From Chara braunii (lineage: Eukaryota > Streptophyta > Charophyceae > Charales > Characeae): DNA of 22,933 bases. Location of the stretch: contig BFEA01000020.1 in NCBI GenBank assembly GCA_003427395.1, positions 4,820,380 through 4,843,312 on the forward strand, written 5' to 3'. Below are positions 10,240 through 18,095 of this stretch, one piece after another; position 1 is the first letter of the stretch; each line of letters opens with the position of its first letter. Below the pieces are notes generated by a model. It was not told where the DNA came from, made no database searches, and saw only the letters and a list, made by a program, of their open reading frames with translations. The translations under genes were made by a program, and so were the position numbers.

Positions 10240-10249
10240 GTTGACTGGA

Positions 10250-10340
10250 GCTGGGGTGGGTCGCTTCACCCTCCTGTAGCCCAGCAGGTGCGGGATTGTT
10301 CTGGAGTGGGTCGCGCCACTCTGTAACCTAGCAGTTGGAA
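10250..10340 (+). repeat. Diverged two-copy repeat, about 51 bp
   Basis: CTGGGGTGGGTCGCTTCACCC...TGTAGCCCAGCAG (10250) is followed by CTGGAGTGGGTCGCGCCACTC...TGTAACCTAGCAG (about 10301). It directly follows the 79-bp duplication. Confidence 0.7.
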
Positions 10341-10514
10341 GTGTGAGGATATGGGAGGCTGAGAAAGGTTTTGTGTTGGGCTGCTGAATGTCACCAAGGC
10401 AGTTTGGTTCCGGTCTGAAGTCTGGATAGAAGGCTTGAGTTCGTTTTCTATAGCCCCTCTGAGTCATAATTTTTGCTTGAAATTTTCTGAGAATTTCTAG
10501 TACGTGAGTTCTTA
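10341..10514. other. Short non-coding spacer
   Basis: I see nothing recognisable between the tandem repeats and the family S copy. Confidence 0.4.
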
Positions 10515-10663
10515 GCCGAAGCCGGGTAATGGCCCCGGTAACTCATATGTTGTAAAATTCTGATGGGACACTGGACCCGGTTCCCAGCACGTGCTGCTCC
10601 CCACGAATAGACTGGAGCAATTGTCCCGGAAAAAGAAAAAAAGAAAAAAAGAAAAAAAAAAAA
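10515..10663 (+). mobile_element. Poly(A)-ended short retroelement, family S copy 3
   Basis: Head GCCGAAGCCGGGTAATGG, CCCCGGTAACTCAT, then core GGGACACTGGACCCGGTTCCC, AGCACGTGCTGCTCCCCACGAATAGA (10565-10611), then a short 3' part and an A-rich tail with interspersed G (10629-10663). It is the shortest copy between core and tail. Confidence 0.75.
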
Positions 10664-10722
10664 GAGGCTACGGCTGCACACATGGAAAATATCAATGAGA
10701 TATCCATGGTCTAAATGTATAA

Positions 10723-10747
10723 TCTCTCTCTCTCTCTCTCTCTCTCT
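10723..10747. repeat. (CT)n microsatellite
   Basis: About 12 uninterrupted TC dinucleotides. Confidence 0.95.
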
Positions 10748-10845
10748 GGTATCCATCTCCAGATCTCATAGTACCGCTGTTCTTTTTCTTGCTAGTCTCA
10801 ATATTATTCGAGAACCATTTTCCACTTCCGTGTTCCTCTGAAGGG

Positions 10846-10850
<5 letters not shown>

Positions 10851-10921
<71 letters not shown>
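10851..10921. repeat. (CT)n microsatellite abutting adapter
   Basis: About 35 TC dinucleotides without interruption, running directly into the transposase adapter sequence. The tract end is therefore artificial and its true length is unknown. Confidence 0.95.
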
Positions 10922-10926
<5 letters not shown>

Positions 10927-10956
10927 TATACACATCTAGATGTGTATAAGAGACAG
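10922..10956. other. Nextera mate-pair junction adapter (artefact), first copy
   Basis: Two Tn5 mosaic ends face each other: TCTCTTATACACATCT (the 19-bp end lacking its first three bases) joined to the complete AGATGTGTATAAGAGACAG at 10938-10956. This is the circularisation junction adapter of Nextera mate-pair libraries and is not part of the genome. The left side is (CT)n and the right side starts CACACACAAACACACACAC. Confidence 0.97.
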
Positions 10957-11090
10957 CACACACACAAACACACACACAAAGGCTACAGCAAACATCGGCT
11001 TGACAAATAGCATTGGAGGAAGTGGTGCTTTCAGTCATAATGTCAAAACTGGACACAAACAACTTGCTATACTCCTCCCTCCTCTCGCTC
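10957..11090. other. Short stretch after the adapter
   Basis: Starts in a CA-rich tract and continues as ordinary sequence with no gene. Its linkage to the left side of the adapter is unsupported. Confidence 0.5.
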
Positions 11091-12125
11091 CCGTCCCATG
11101 CCACGTGGCAGTGTGACACAATTTCTTTTCTTCATCTTGTAATTCATATCATCTCACTCCGCCCACCTTGTCTCGCCTACTCTTGTGGAGTGCAATTTTC
11201 TTTTCTTGTTCTCGTCCTTGTCATCCTCCTCCTTCCTCCTCCTCCATCCCCCTCATTACCCCTCAGTCCTCTTCCTGCCCTCCCTCCTCCTCCTCCATCG
11301 TCCTCATCTCCCCTAGCCCTCCTCCCTCCTACCTTCCTCCTTTCAGAACTTCGCGTTAGCATCTTCTCTTCAATCCTTTGATAGGGTAGAGTCCCATGGG
11401 TAGTGGAAAGTGGAAAAGAGAAACGTTTCAAAACTTTAGCAGCACTATTCAGTTTGAGTTTTCGGTCCTCTTCATCCTCTCCCCCCCTTTCTTCTTTCCT
11501 CCCCGTCTCCCCTCAACCCTCCTTCTTCCTCCATCCTCCTACCCCCTCTCTCCTCCAATGTGTGCCACGTGGCACACTGACATTTGATTCATTTCTTTTC
11601 TTGTTATTGTCCTCATTATCCTCTTCCTCCTTCCTCCTCGTCTCCGCTTGTCATCCACCTCCAACTTCCTCATATCTCCTCCTCCCTCCTCCTAAGTCCA
11701 ACTTCCTCTTTCCTTCTCCTCCCATGTACCCCCTCCCTCCTCCCTCCTCGTCCCTCGTATTCTCGTGGCATGCAATTGTCTTTTCTTGTTCTCATCCCTG
11801 TCATCGTCCTCCCCTCCCCTTGTCCTCGTCCCTCCCTTCCTCCTCCTCCTCCGTCGTCCTCATCTCCCCTAGTCTCCTCCGCTTCCTCCTTTCTCCTCCC
11901 GTTGTGTTGCCACGTGGCATGCTCCCCTTCCTCCTCCTTCCACCTTGTCCCCCCTCATCCTCCTACCTCGTCCCTCTTCTTTACTCCCGTTGTGGACAAT
12001 GTGGCACACCGGCACACCATTTTATTTATATCTTATTCTGGTCCTCGTCATCCTTCCCTTCCTCCTCTTTCCTCCTCATCTCCCCTCGCCCTCCTCCTTC
12101 CTCCTGCCCCCTCTCTTCTCGAATT
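11091..12125 (+). repeat. TCCTCC pyrimidine satellite with G-box palindromes
   Basis: The plus strand is dominated by T and C (CCTCCTCC, CCCTCCTT). Recurrent islands punctuate it. TGCCACGTGGCA is found at 11099, 11563 and 11908, with degenerate forms at 11183, 11766 and 11995. Each is typically followed within about 20 bases by TTTTCTTGTTCTCGTCC-like sequence. This gives an irregular long-period repeat of roughly 100-400 bases. The long Ser/Pro/Leu-rich frames on the plus strand are composition artefacts. Confidence 0.85.
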
Positions 12126-12132
12126 CGTGCCA

Positions 12133-12220
12133 GGAGGTATGGCTGAGTGGCTGAATGCATTGGTTTGCTAAATCAACATACAACAAGATTGTATCATGGG
12201 TTCAAATCCCATTTCCTCCG
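12133..12220 (+). tRNA. trnS-GCU: tRNA-Ser (GCU), mitochondrial type
   Basis: Starts GGAGGTATGGCTGAGTGGC and ends GGGTTCAAATCCC plus ATTTCCTCCG. The anticodon stem TTGGT/ATCAA encloses the loop TTGCTAA with anticodon GCT. A long variable arm (ACATACAACAAGATTGTAT) is diagnostic of tRNA-Ser. The acceptor stem has one T-T mismatch. The discriminator base is G. It sits in an organelle-derived insert, so expression in the nucleus is doubtful. Confidence 0.9.
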
Positions 12221-12227
12221 TTCCGTC

Positions 12228-12300
12228 GGGGGCGTAGTTCAAGTGGTAGAACGCATGTTTTGCAAGTATGAAGTTATCAGTTCAAGTCTGATCGTCTCCA
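12228..12300 (+). tRNA. trnA-UGC: tRNA-Ala (UGC), mitochondrial type
   Basis: A 73-base cloverleaf. The acceptor GGGGGCG pairs fully (with wobbles) with CGTCTCC. The D arm is GTTCAAGTGGTAGAAC. The anticodon stem CATGT/GTATG holds the loop TTTGCAA, anticodon TGC. The T arm is ATCAG-TTCAAGT-CTGAT, with discriminator A. It lies 7 bases after tRNA-Ser. Confidence 0.88.
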
Positions 12301-12312
12301 ACTTCCCCGTGA

Positions 12313-12385
12313 GCCCACGTAGCTCAGGTGGTAGAGCATTCCCTTGGTAAGGGAAAGGCCTCCGGTTCAAGTCCAGTCGTAGGCT
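12313..12385 (+). tRNA. trnT-GGU: tRNA-Thr (GGU), mitochondrial type, slightly decayed
   Basis: The acceptor GCCCACG pairs with CGTAGGC with one C-A mismatch. The D arm is GCTCAGGTGGTAGAGC. The anticodon stem TTCCC/GGGAA holds the loop TTGGTAA, anticodon GGT. The T stem TCCGG/CCAGT has two mismatches, which suggests loss of function. It ends 3 bases before the nad4-like sequence. Confidence 0.83.
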
Positions 12386-12387
12386 CC

Positions 12388-12615
12388 GTCTTGGGCTTGA
12401 AATTTCCAAACACAACACGATTATAGAGCCAAATGGAATAAGCTGCTCCTAAAATATTCCAATGGCTGCTAATGTTGCCACGTTGGGCGCAGCTTGAAAA
12501 GCGCCTACTAAAATAAAAAACTCACCAATAAAGCTACTAGTGCCTGGCAGACTAATATGGGCTAAAGTTAAAAACAGGAAAATAGTAGAGAAGATAGGCA
12601 TTGTACCCACACGTG
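12388..12615 (-). pseudogene. nad4: Internal fragment of mitochondrial nad4 (NADH dehydrogenase subunit 4)
   Basis: The minus strand from about 12615 reads GTMPIFSTIFLF, LAHISLPGTSSFIGEFF, ILVGAFQAAPNVATLAAIGI. It then shifts by one base at about 12451-12456 and resumes LGAAYSIWLYNRVVFGNFKPK, ending at about 12388. The LPGTSSFIGEF and GAAYSIWLYNRV motifs are diagnostic of ND4, a proton-pumping membrane subunit of respiratory complex I. Only about 75 of the roughly 490 residues are present. Both ends are cut, and the 3' cut lies directly against the tRNA-Thr copy. It is a nuclear-located (or misjoined) mitochondrial fragment, not a working gene. Confidence 0.9.
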
Positions 12616-12830
12616 ATCCTTCTTTTTCTTGTTATCGTCCTCGTCGCCCTCTCATCCTCCTCGCCTCCCCTCCACGTCCTCCCTCCTCCAACTTCCCATC
12701 TTTCCTCTTCTGCCCTCGTCCTTAGTCCAACTTCTTACTCTTTCCTCCTCCCTCGTCCTTCCTCCAACGTCCTCCACTTTCCTCCTCCTCGTTTCGACTT
12801 CCTCCTATTTCGTTTCCACGTACATCTCCA
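12616..12830 (+). repeat. TCCTCC pyrimidine satellite, continued
   Basis: Resumes immediately after the mitochondrial insert with TTTTTCTTGTTATCGTCCTCGTC, the same phrase that follows the G-box islands upstream, and continues as TCCTCC-rich sequence. Confidence 0.85.
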
Positions 12831-14024
<1,194 letters not shown>

Positions 14025-14175
14025 ACCACGCCAGCTGTTTGACGCACCCCGACAGCACGATCAGAGAGTCGCCACCGTTTACCCGTGTTTCCTTGACAGC
14101 CCTCCAGAACGAAAAATCCCAGCGGAAAAGAAACAATGTGTTGGGACTTCTGGTTCTGGCCGGAAGCCAGGCGAC

Positions 14176-14240
14176 TGTGCCCTGGTAAGTTGGCACGCCC
14201 ACTGAACTGTTGAAATTCAGACCCAAGTTCGAACACGCAG
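14176..14240 (+). mobile_element. tRNA-like SINE (family T), copy 1
   Basis: TGGTAAGTTGG (A-box-like, about 14183), then CCACTGAACTGTTGAAATTC, AGACCC and AGTTCGAACAC (B-box-like, 14226-14236). Spacing and order match a tRNA-derived Pol III head. Related copies lie at 14831-14920, 15325-15390 and 21732-21918. Confidence 0.6.
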
Positions 14241-14830
14241 CCTCAAAATGAAAAAAAGGGACCTCCCCATGTGACAAAAGGAAGGAAATTTTGCGCTGCT
14301 GTACTTTCCCTGTCCCAGGGCAAGGTTCATTCTCATTTTGCACATTCGGTGAGCCAGGCCCGCTTAGGCAAATCCAAAAAGAGCTAAAAGAAGAAGAAGA
14401 GGAACCCAAAAAACGACAAAAGACAAGACCAAACTTCACCTACCGGCCCCTTTGGGCCACTCAACAAAACAATAGTCATAAACATTCCATACTTGTGGCG
14501 CATCCTGTGCGCGGGGTCGCGGCACATGCGGTGCAGAGCACACTTGGATGCACACACACGCACGTGTTGCAACGCATCACCACAACAATAAAAAATAAAG
14601 AATAAAAAAATTCTAAGGACAGGGTGGGGTGGCCAAACATGCCCCTCGCTTCGGAAAATCAAACTGCAAGGAGGAAAAAAGTTGGCCCCACCCCATATCC
14701 CAACACTGTGAGCGCATGTGTGTGCGAGTGGGTGTGCTTGTCCTAATTGTGTCCAGTCTCATTTCCGAAGGCCCCCTACAAATTAGCAAGGATGCCTCGT
14801 GGAGCAGAGATAGACATTAGGTTTCCAGTT
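14241..14830. other. Non-coding; possible SINE bodies and an inverted repeat
   Basis: GCAAGGTTCATTCTCATTTTG + CACATTCGGTGAG (about 14321-14353) resembles 15250-15283. The region 14484-14550 resembles, in opposite orientation, 15618-15693. At 14622-14694, GGTGGGGTGGCCAAAC faces GTTGGCCCCACCCC around a loop of about 45 bases. Confidence 0.4.
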
Positions 14831-14920
14831 TGTCTTCGTGGGCAGAAAATATATAGTCCGGATTCGAATTCAGGTCTGTGCATCACAATTATGGGTCACT
14901 GTTTCTTTGTGGTCTCGTTT
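14831..14920 (-). mobile_element. tRNA-like SINE (family T), copy 2, minus strand
   Basis: Read on the minus strand: AACAGTGACCCATAATTGTG, then CACAGACCTGAATTCGAATCC, then GGACTATATATTTTCTGCCC. It matches the copy at 15325-15390 over about 60 bases, including the B-box-like GAATTCGAATCC. Confidence 0.6.
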
Positions 14921-14979
14921 TCCTTTTGTTTTCTCATTTTCCTTTTGTTTTCTCGTTTTTCTTTTCTTAGGAATACGTG

Positions 14980-15275
14980 CAGTGGCCCTAAGGGCCTCTA
15001 CTCACCACATGCACAAAAGACAAAACATATAGCTGCGTATTATTCACGTTCTAGCAGAGGATTCGTTCTACTTCNCAGTGGCCCTAAGGGCCTCTACTCA
15101 CCACATGCACAAAAGACAAAACATATAGCTGCGTATTATTCACGTTCTAGCAGAGGATTCGTTCTACTTCTCCACAGTGGCCCTAAGGGCCTCTACTCAC
15201 CACATGCACAAAAGACAAAACATATAGCGGCGTATTATTCCACGTTCTAGCACAAGATTCATTCTGATTCTGCAC
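14980..15275 (+). repeat. Three-copy tandem repeat, 95-99 bp
   Basis: CAGTGGCCCTAAGGGCCTC starts at 14980, 15076 and 15175. Each unit continues through TACTCACCACATGCAC, AAAAGACAAAACATATAGC, GCGTATTATTC and ACGTTCTAGCA. Copies 1 and 2 are essentially identical, while copy 3 diverges at its end. An ambiguous base (N) sits at the 1/2 junction (15075). The GGCCCTAAGGGCC core is palindromic. Confidence 0.95.
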
Positions 15276-15324
15276 ATTTGGTGAGTACTGCAGCCAAGCC
15301 CTGAGCATCACGTGCAGAGACCAA

Positions 15325-15390
15325 CAGGGCCNAGCNAAGTGAGCAACCCNTAACTGCTGAAACACAGACCTGAATACGAATCCTGAGTAT
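15325..15390 (+). mobile_element. tRNA-like SINE (family T), copy 3
   Basis: AAGTGAGCAACCC, AACTGCTGAAACACAGACC, TGAATACGAATCC (B-box-like, about 15371-15383), then TGAGTATATATTCAGCC. Three ambiguous bases (15332, 15336, 15350) fall inside it, so the A-box region cannot be read exactly. Confidence 0.6.
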
Positions 15391-15523
15391 ATATTCAGCC
15401 AGCTCGTGCTCCACTTCGTATTCACTGCCTGCCTTGATTTTGGTGGAGGGTCCTTGCTAAATTGCTGCGAGGAACCTTCAGATAACCTGCATGGGCCCTC
15501 TGATACTTGTGAAGGGTATCTTT

Positions 15524-15524
<1 letters not shown>

Positions 15525-15574
<50 letters not shown>
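15525..15574. repeat. (CT)n microsatellite
   Basis: About 25 uninterrupted CT dinucleotides. Confidence 0.97.
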
Positions 15575-15583
<9 letters not shown>

Positions 15584-15839
15584 CAAACACATCCCTAAAA
15601 ATAAAAATAAAAAAAATTGAGTGCATCACCAATTTGCGCATGGCGCAAGCGCACCGCACGTGCACCGCAGAAGTGCGCCGCAAGTACGGAACATTCCCTT
15701 GGAAGGCCGCAAGATACACCAACATTTTTTTTGGTTTTCTTATCAGGTCCAAGGTGCGCCCCGACCTTTACATTTGTTTTCCCATTCTCTTTTGGCCAGT
15801 TGATATCGTCGTTTGCAGCCAGTTACAAGCGTTTTAAGT
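15575..15839. other. Non-coding; inverted relative of 14484-14550
   Basis: A-rich at the left, then a GC-rich stretch with repeated GCGCA/GCACC phrases (15633-15690) that resembles 14484-14550 in reverse orientation. No gene. Confidence 0.35.
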
Positions 15840-15914
15840 CGCATTTTCCGGTACACGGTTGATAGATGCCGGAAAATGCGCAGCTTATCAGACGGCCCAT
15901 CTCAGAGATGGGCA
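15840..15914. other. Two consecutive perfect hairpins
   Basis: CGCATTTTCCGG (15840-15851) pairs perfectly with CCGGAAAATGCG (15869-15880) around a 17-base loop. Sixteen bases on, GCCCATCT and AGATGGGC (15896-15914) form an 8-bp stem with a 3-base loop. No T run follows, and nothing upstream identifies an RNA gene. Confidence 0.6.
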
Positions 15915-16010
15915 AAATCCAGTAGGGGTGGGTTGCATCGTAGTGTTACTCCCGACCAAGAGAATTTCAATAGATGTTAGTAGATAAAACAACTGTTTCA
16001 ACCACGAAAT

Positions 16011-16305
16011 AAATCGCGGCGGCAATTCGACGCATTTTCTATTCTTGCCACTCCGCCAGTCCTCCCCACTGTGCTACCGGTAGTCCTCGTGAACCTGTGC
16101 TACCGGTCCCCCCGAATTTAGGACGGGGCTCAGAGTAGAAATGATCCAAGGAACGAATAAATTGCGGCGGCAATTCGATGTATTTTCTAATTTTGCCACT
16201 CCGCCGGTCCTCCCCACTGTGCTACCGGTAGTCCTCATGAACCTGTGCTACAGATCCCCCCGAATTTAGAACACGGCCCAAAATGAAATGATCCAAGGAA
16301 TGGTT
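16011..16305 (+). repeat. Two-copy tandem duplication, 148 bp
   Basis: AAATCGCGGCGGCAATTCGA (16011) and AAATTGCGGCGGCAATTCGA (16159) begin units that share TTTTGCCACTCCGCC, GTCCTCCCCACTGTGCTACC, GGTAGTCCTC, CCCCCCGAATTTAG and ATGATCCAAGGAA. Scattered differences indicate moderate age. Confidence 0.95.
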
Positions 16306-16376
16306 TCAGTGACCTATTCTTGTCTCTGTTTTTTTTTTTTGTCTTTCATTTCACAAGATGTGCTCTTCCAGTTGAT

Positions 16377-16571
16377 CGATGTCTCTGCCTACGGTTGACC
16401 GCGCAGCTCTGTATGTTGTCAAACAGAGGATCTGCCCGGTAAACCGTAGGCAGAGAGGGAGAAGAGGACAACAGAGGAGGGGCTGTGACATATCGTCAAA
16501 CAGAACAGCCCAGTAAACCGTAGGCAGAGAGGGAGAAGAGGAGAACAAATGAGGGGCTGTGACAGACTGTT
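16377..16571 (+). repeat. Two-copy tandem repeat, 77 bp, with an inverted partner
   Basis: GTCAAACAGA starts units at 16418 and 16495. Both carry GTAAACCGTAGGCAGAGAGG, GAGAAGAGGA and GAGGGGCTGTGACA. Just upstream, TCTCTGCCTACGGTTGACC (16382) is an inverted copy of the GTAAACCGTAGGCAGAGA segment, so a stem with either unit is possible. Confidence 0.9.
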
Positions 16572-16789
16572 CCATCGGGCCTTCGCCGACTCACCAGGAG
16601 GTGGAACCCTCTACAGTCTGCAGAGTCCCCTAACTGAAAGTGATAATCCACCTTTACCCCCGTTGTGGTCAAGGTTGTCACCCCCCAGCACCGGACCCCC
16701 GGCCGCGGTCCAGGGCCGCCGGGGGTGGGACCCCCAACCCCAGAGGGGGAAGGGTTGAAATCGACAAAAAAAAGTCAAAAAAAAAAAAA
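16572..16789. other. Non-coding; GC-rich inverted repeat
   Basis: Around 16680-16740 the sequence is C/G-rich with the inverted pair CCCCCGGCCGCGG / CCGCCGGGGG, followed by a long A run (16766-16793). No gene. Confidence 0.4.
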
Positions 16790-17802
16790 AAAAACATCGG
16801 CGGGTGTGCAGTGCCACCACGGTTCTTTTGGGACGAACTTCAGGGTCAGGNAAAGAGTCATTAGCCTTGGCCAACTCATGAAGTGGGGAGGGTATTCCCA
16901 CTTCACCATAAGTAGAAGCAGCTAAAACTTCCACCGGCCTCACGTGTTTCCCGAGCTAGAAGCCTGGGAAGAAGGCACCCCTCTCTCAGGGGTATCTTAT
17001 GCGTGACCTTCACATTCTTGCACTTATGCTGCGTGTGCAAATTTTCACCTAGTTAATGCAAGCTCCATGCGAACGGCGGTCCCGCTACACTATTCTAAGC
17101 CTGCCTTATTTCAATCATCCACTTTAGACTGATTGGAGGCGGCCTGCCCTTGACTCTTTTGATGGCCCTACATTCGGCCATCCGCCTTAGCCTTTTTTTA
17201 TACCGCGGCAAGGGTGCTACCCTCAGCATAGTCCTCACCGCATCCTCTGGTGTGTCCACCAGGTCAGAAAGGTCATTGACTTCATCATTCGTCTACCTTT
17301 CTTCTTCCACTCCTGTGGACTCTCCTTTCTTCTTCTGTCTACTGAAGCGTGATATGCCAACTGTGTTCTTAGAATCTCAAGGAGAAATAGCGAATGCCTG
17401 GGACAACAATGAGATTCTCAACGCTAGTCGTAAACTCCCTGATTGATTGTGCCAACGAGCTTCTACCCTGTCGACAAACTCTCCTATGCGTCCTTCATAC
17501 CCGACTTTCGTTGTGAACACACTAAGCCAGTTATCACTTCCTTCTCCAGCAAGATTCTCTTGGCCCTCACCCACATCGGAAATGATCTCAACCTGAGATT
17601 GAGATCCTCCTCCTTCTGAAGGAAGGGGAGTCCTCTTCGGGGTCTTTGAGAACAAGGAACTTGCTGTTGTTCCTGTGGTGGAACAGGTTGCTGTGGCAGT
17701 GATTGAGTAGCTGTCACCGTCTGACTAGAAGAAGAAGAACCTGCAGTCTGTGCTGCTGCTGCTGACGAACCGCTTGGTTGTGTGCCAGCTTGGGGATAGA
17801 TG
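16790..17802 (-). pseudogene. Decayed protein-coding region, unknown family
   Basis: Minus-strand codons look coding over most of this span, but the frame is interrupted. From the adapter side a Gln/Ser/Pro/Ala-rich segment (17800-17650, including PQQPVPPQEQQQ) is followed, after a +1 shift near 17640, by KTPKRTPLPSEGGGS, a VEIISDVGEG acidic stretch and NWLSVFTTKVGYEGRIGEF (17650-17380). A stop at about 17377 and another near 17293 follow, then a basic segment with LPRYKKRLRRMAE and a final stop near 17090. Further on, VRPVEVLAASTYGEVG and LHELAKAND (about 16940-16860) look like another piece. The mix of low-complexity head and basic tail might be gag-like, but I cannot name the family. Its 5' end is cut by the adapter. 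Confidence 0.5.
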
Positions 17803-17840
17803 CTGTCTCTTATACACATCTAGATGTGTATAAGAGACAG
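17803..17840. other. Nextera mate-pair junction adapter (artefact), second copy
   Basis: Perfect 38-base junction: CTGTCTCTTATACACATCT followed by its reverse complement AGATGTGTATAAGAGACAG. It is a library construction sequence left in the assembly. Translations across it give the tell-tale peptides VSYTHLDVYKRQ and MCIRDR. Sequence on the two sides differs sharply in GC content. Confidence 0.98.
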
Positions 17841-18095
17841 GGGTGGGGGTGCCGGGGGCGGGGCTCGGTTGTGGTGGTGCCGGGGTCAGGGGCCGGGTGG
17901 TGGCGCCGGAGTCCAGTGGTGCGGGTGGGGGTGCACGGGCGGAGGGCGGGGTCGTGGTCCGGGCCGGGGTCTGGGGGTGGGGCTCGTTGGGTGGGGAGCG
18001 GTGACAGGGGCCGGAGTCACCGGTCTCCGGTTCGGTGGTCTGCCACCACCGGCCAGCAGATCCAGAGGCGGGGGCGGGGACCCCGGTTTCCAGAA
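17841..18095. other. GC-rich patch of uncertain origin
   Basis: About 250 bases with very high G on the plus strand (GGGGGTGCCGGGGGCGGGG and similar), giving Pro/Thr/Ala-rich frames on the minus strand. It begins exactly at the adapter and fades near 18095. It may be a foreign or chimeric fragment, or a local GC-rich repeat. Confidence 0.5.

Noticed and set aside
9739-10279. Overlapping 177- and 151-codon frames on opposite strands
   Set aside because: No recognised motif, and both pass through a 79-base tandem duplication; I could not choose either as real.
11403-12171. Ser/Pro/Leu-rich frames up to 247 codons on the plus strand
   Set aside because: They run through the TCCTCC satellite and into the tRNA-Ser copy, so they are not genes.
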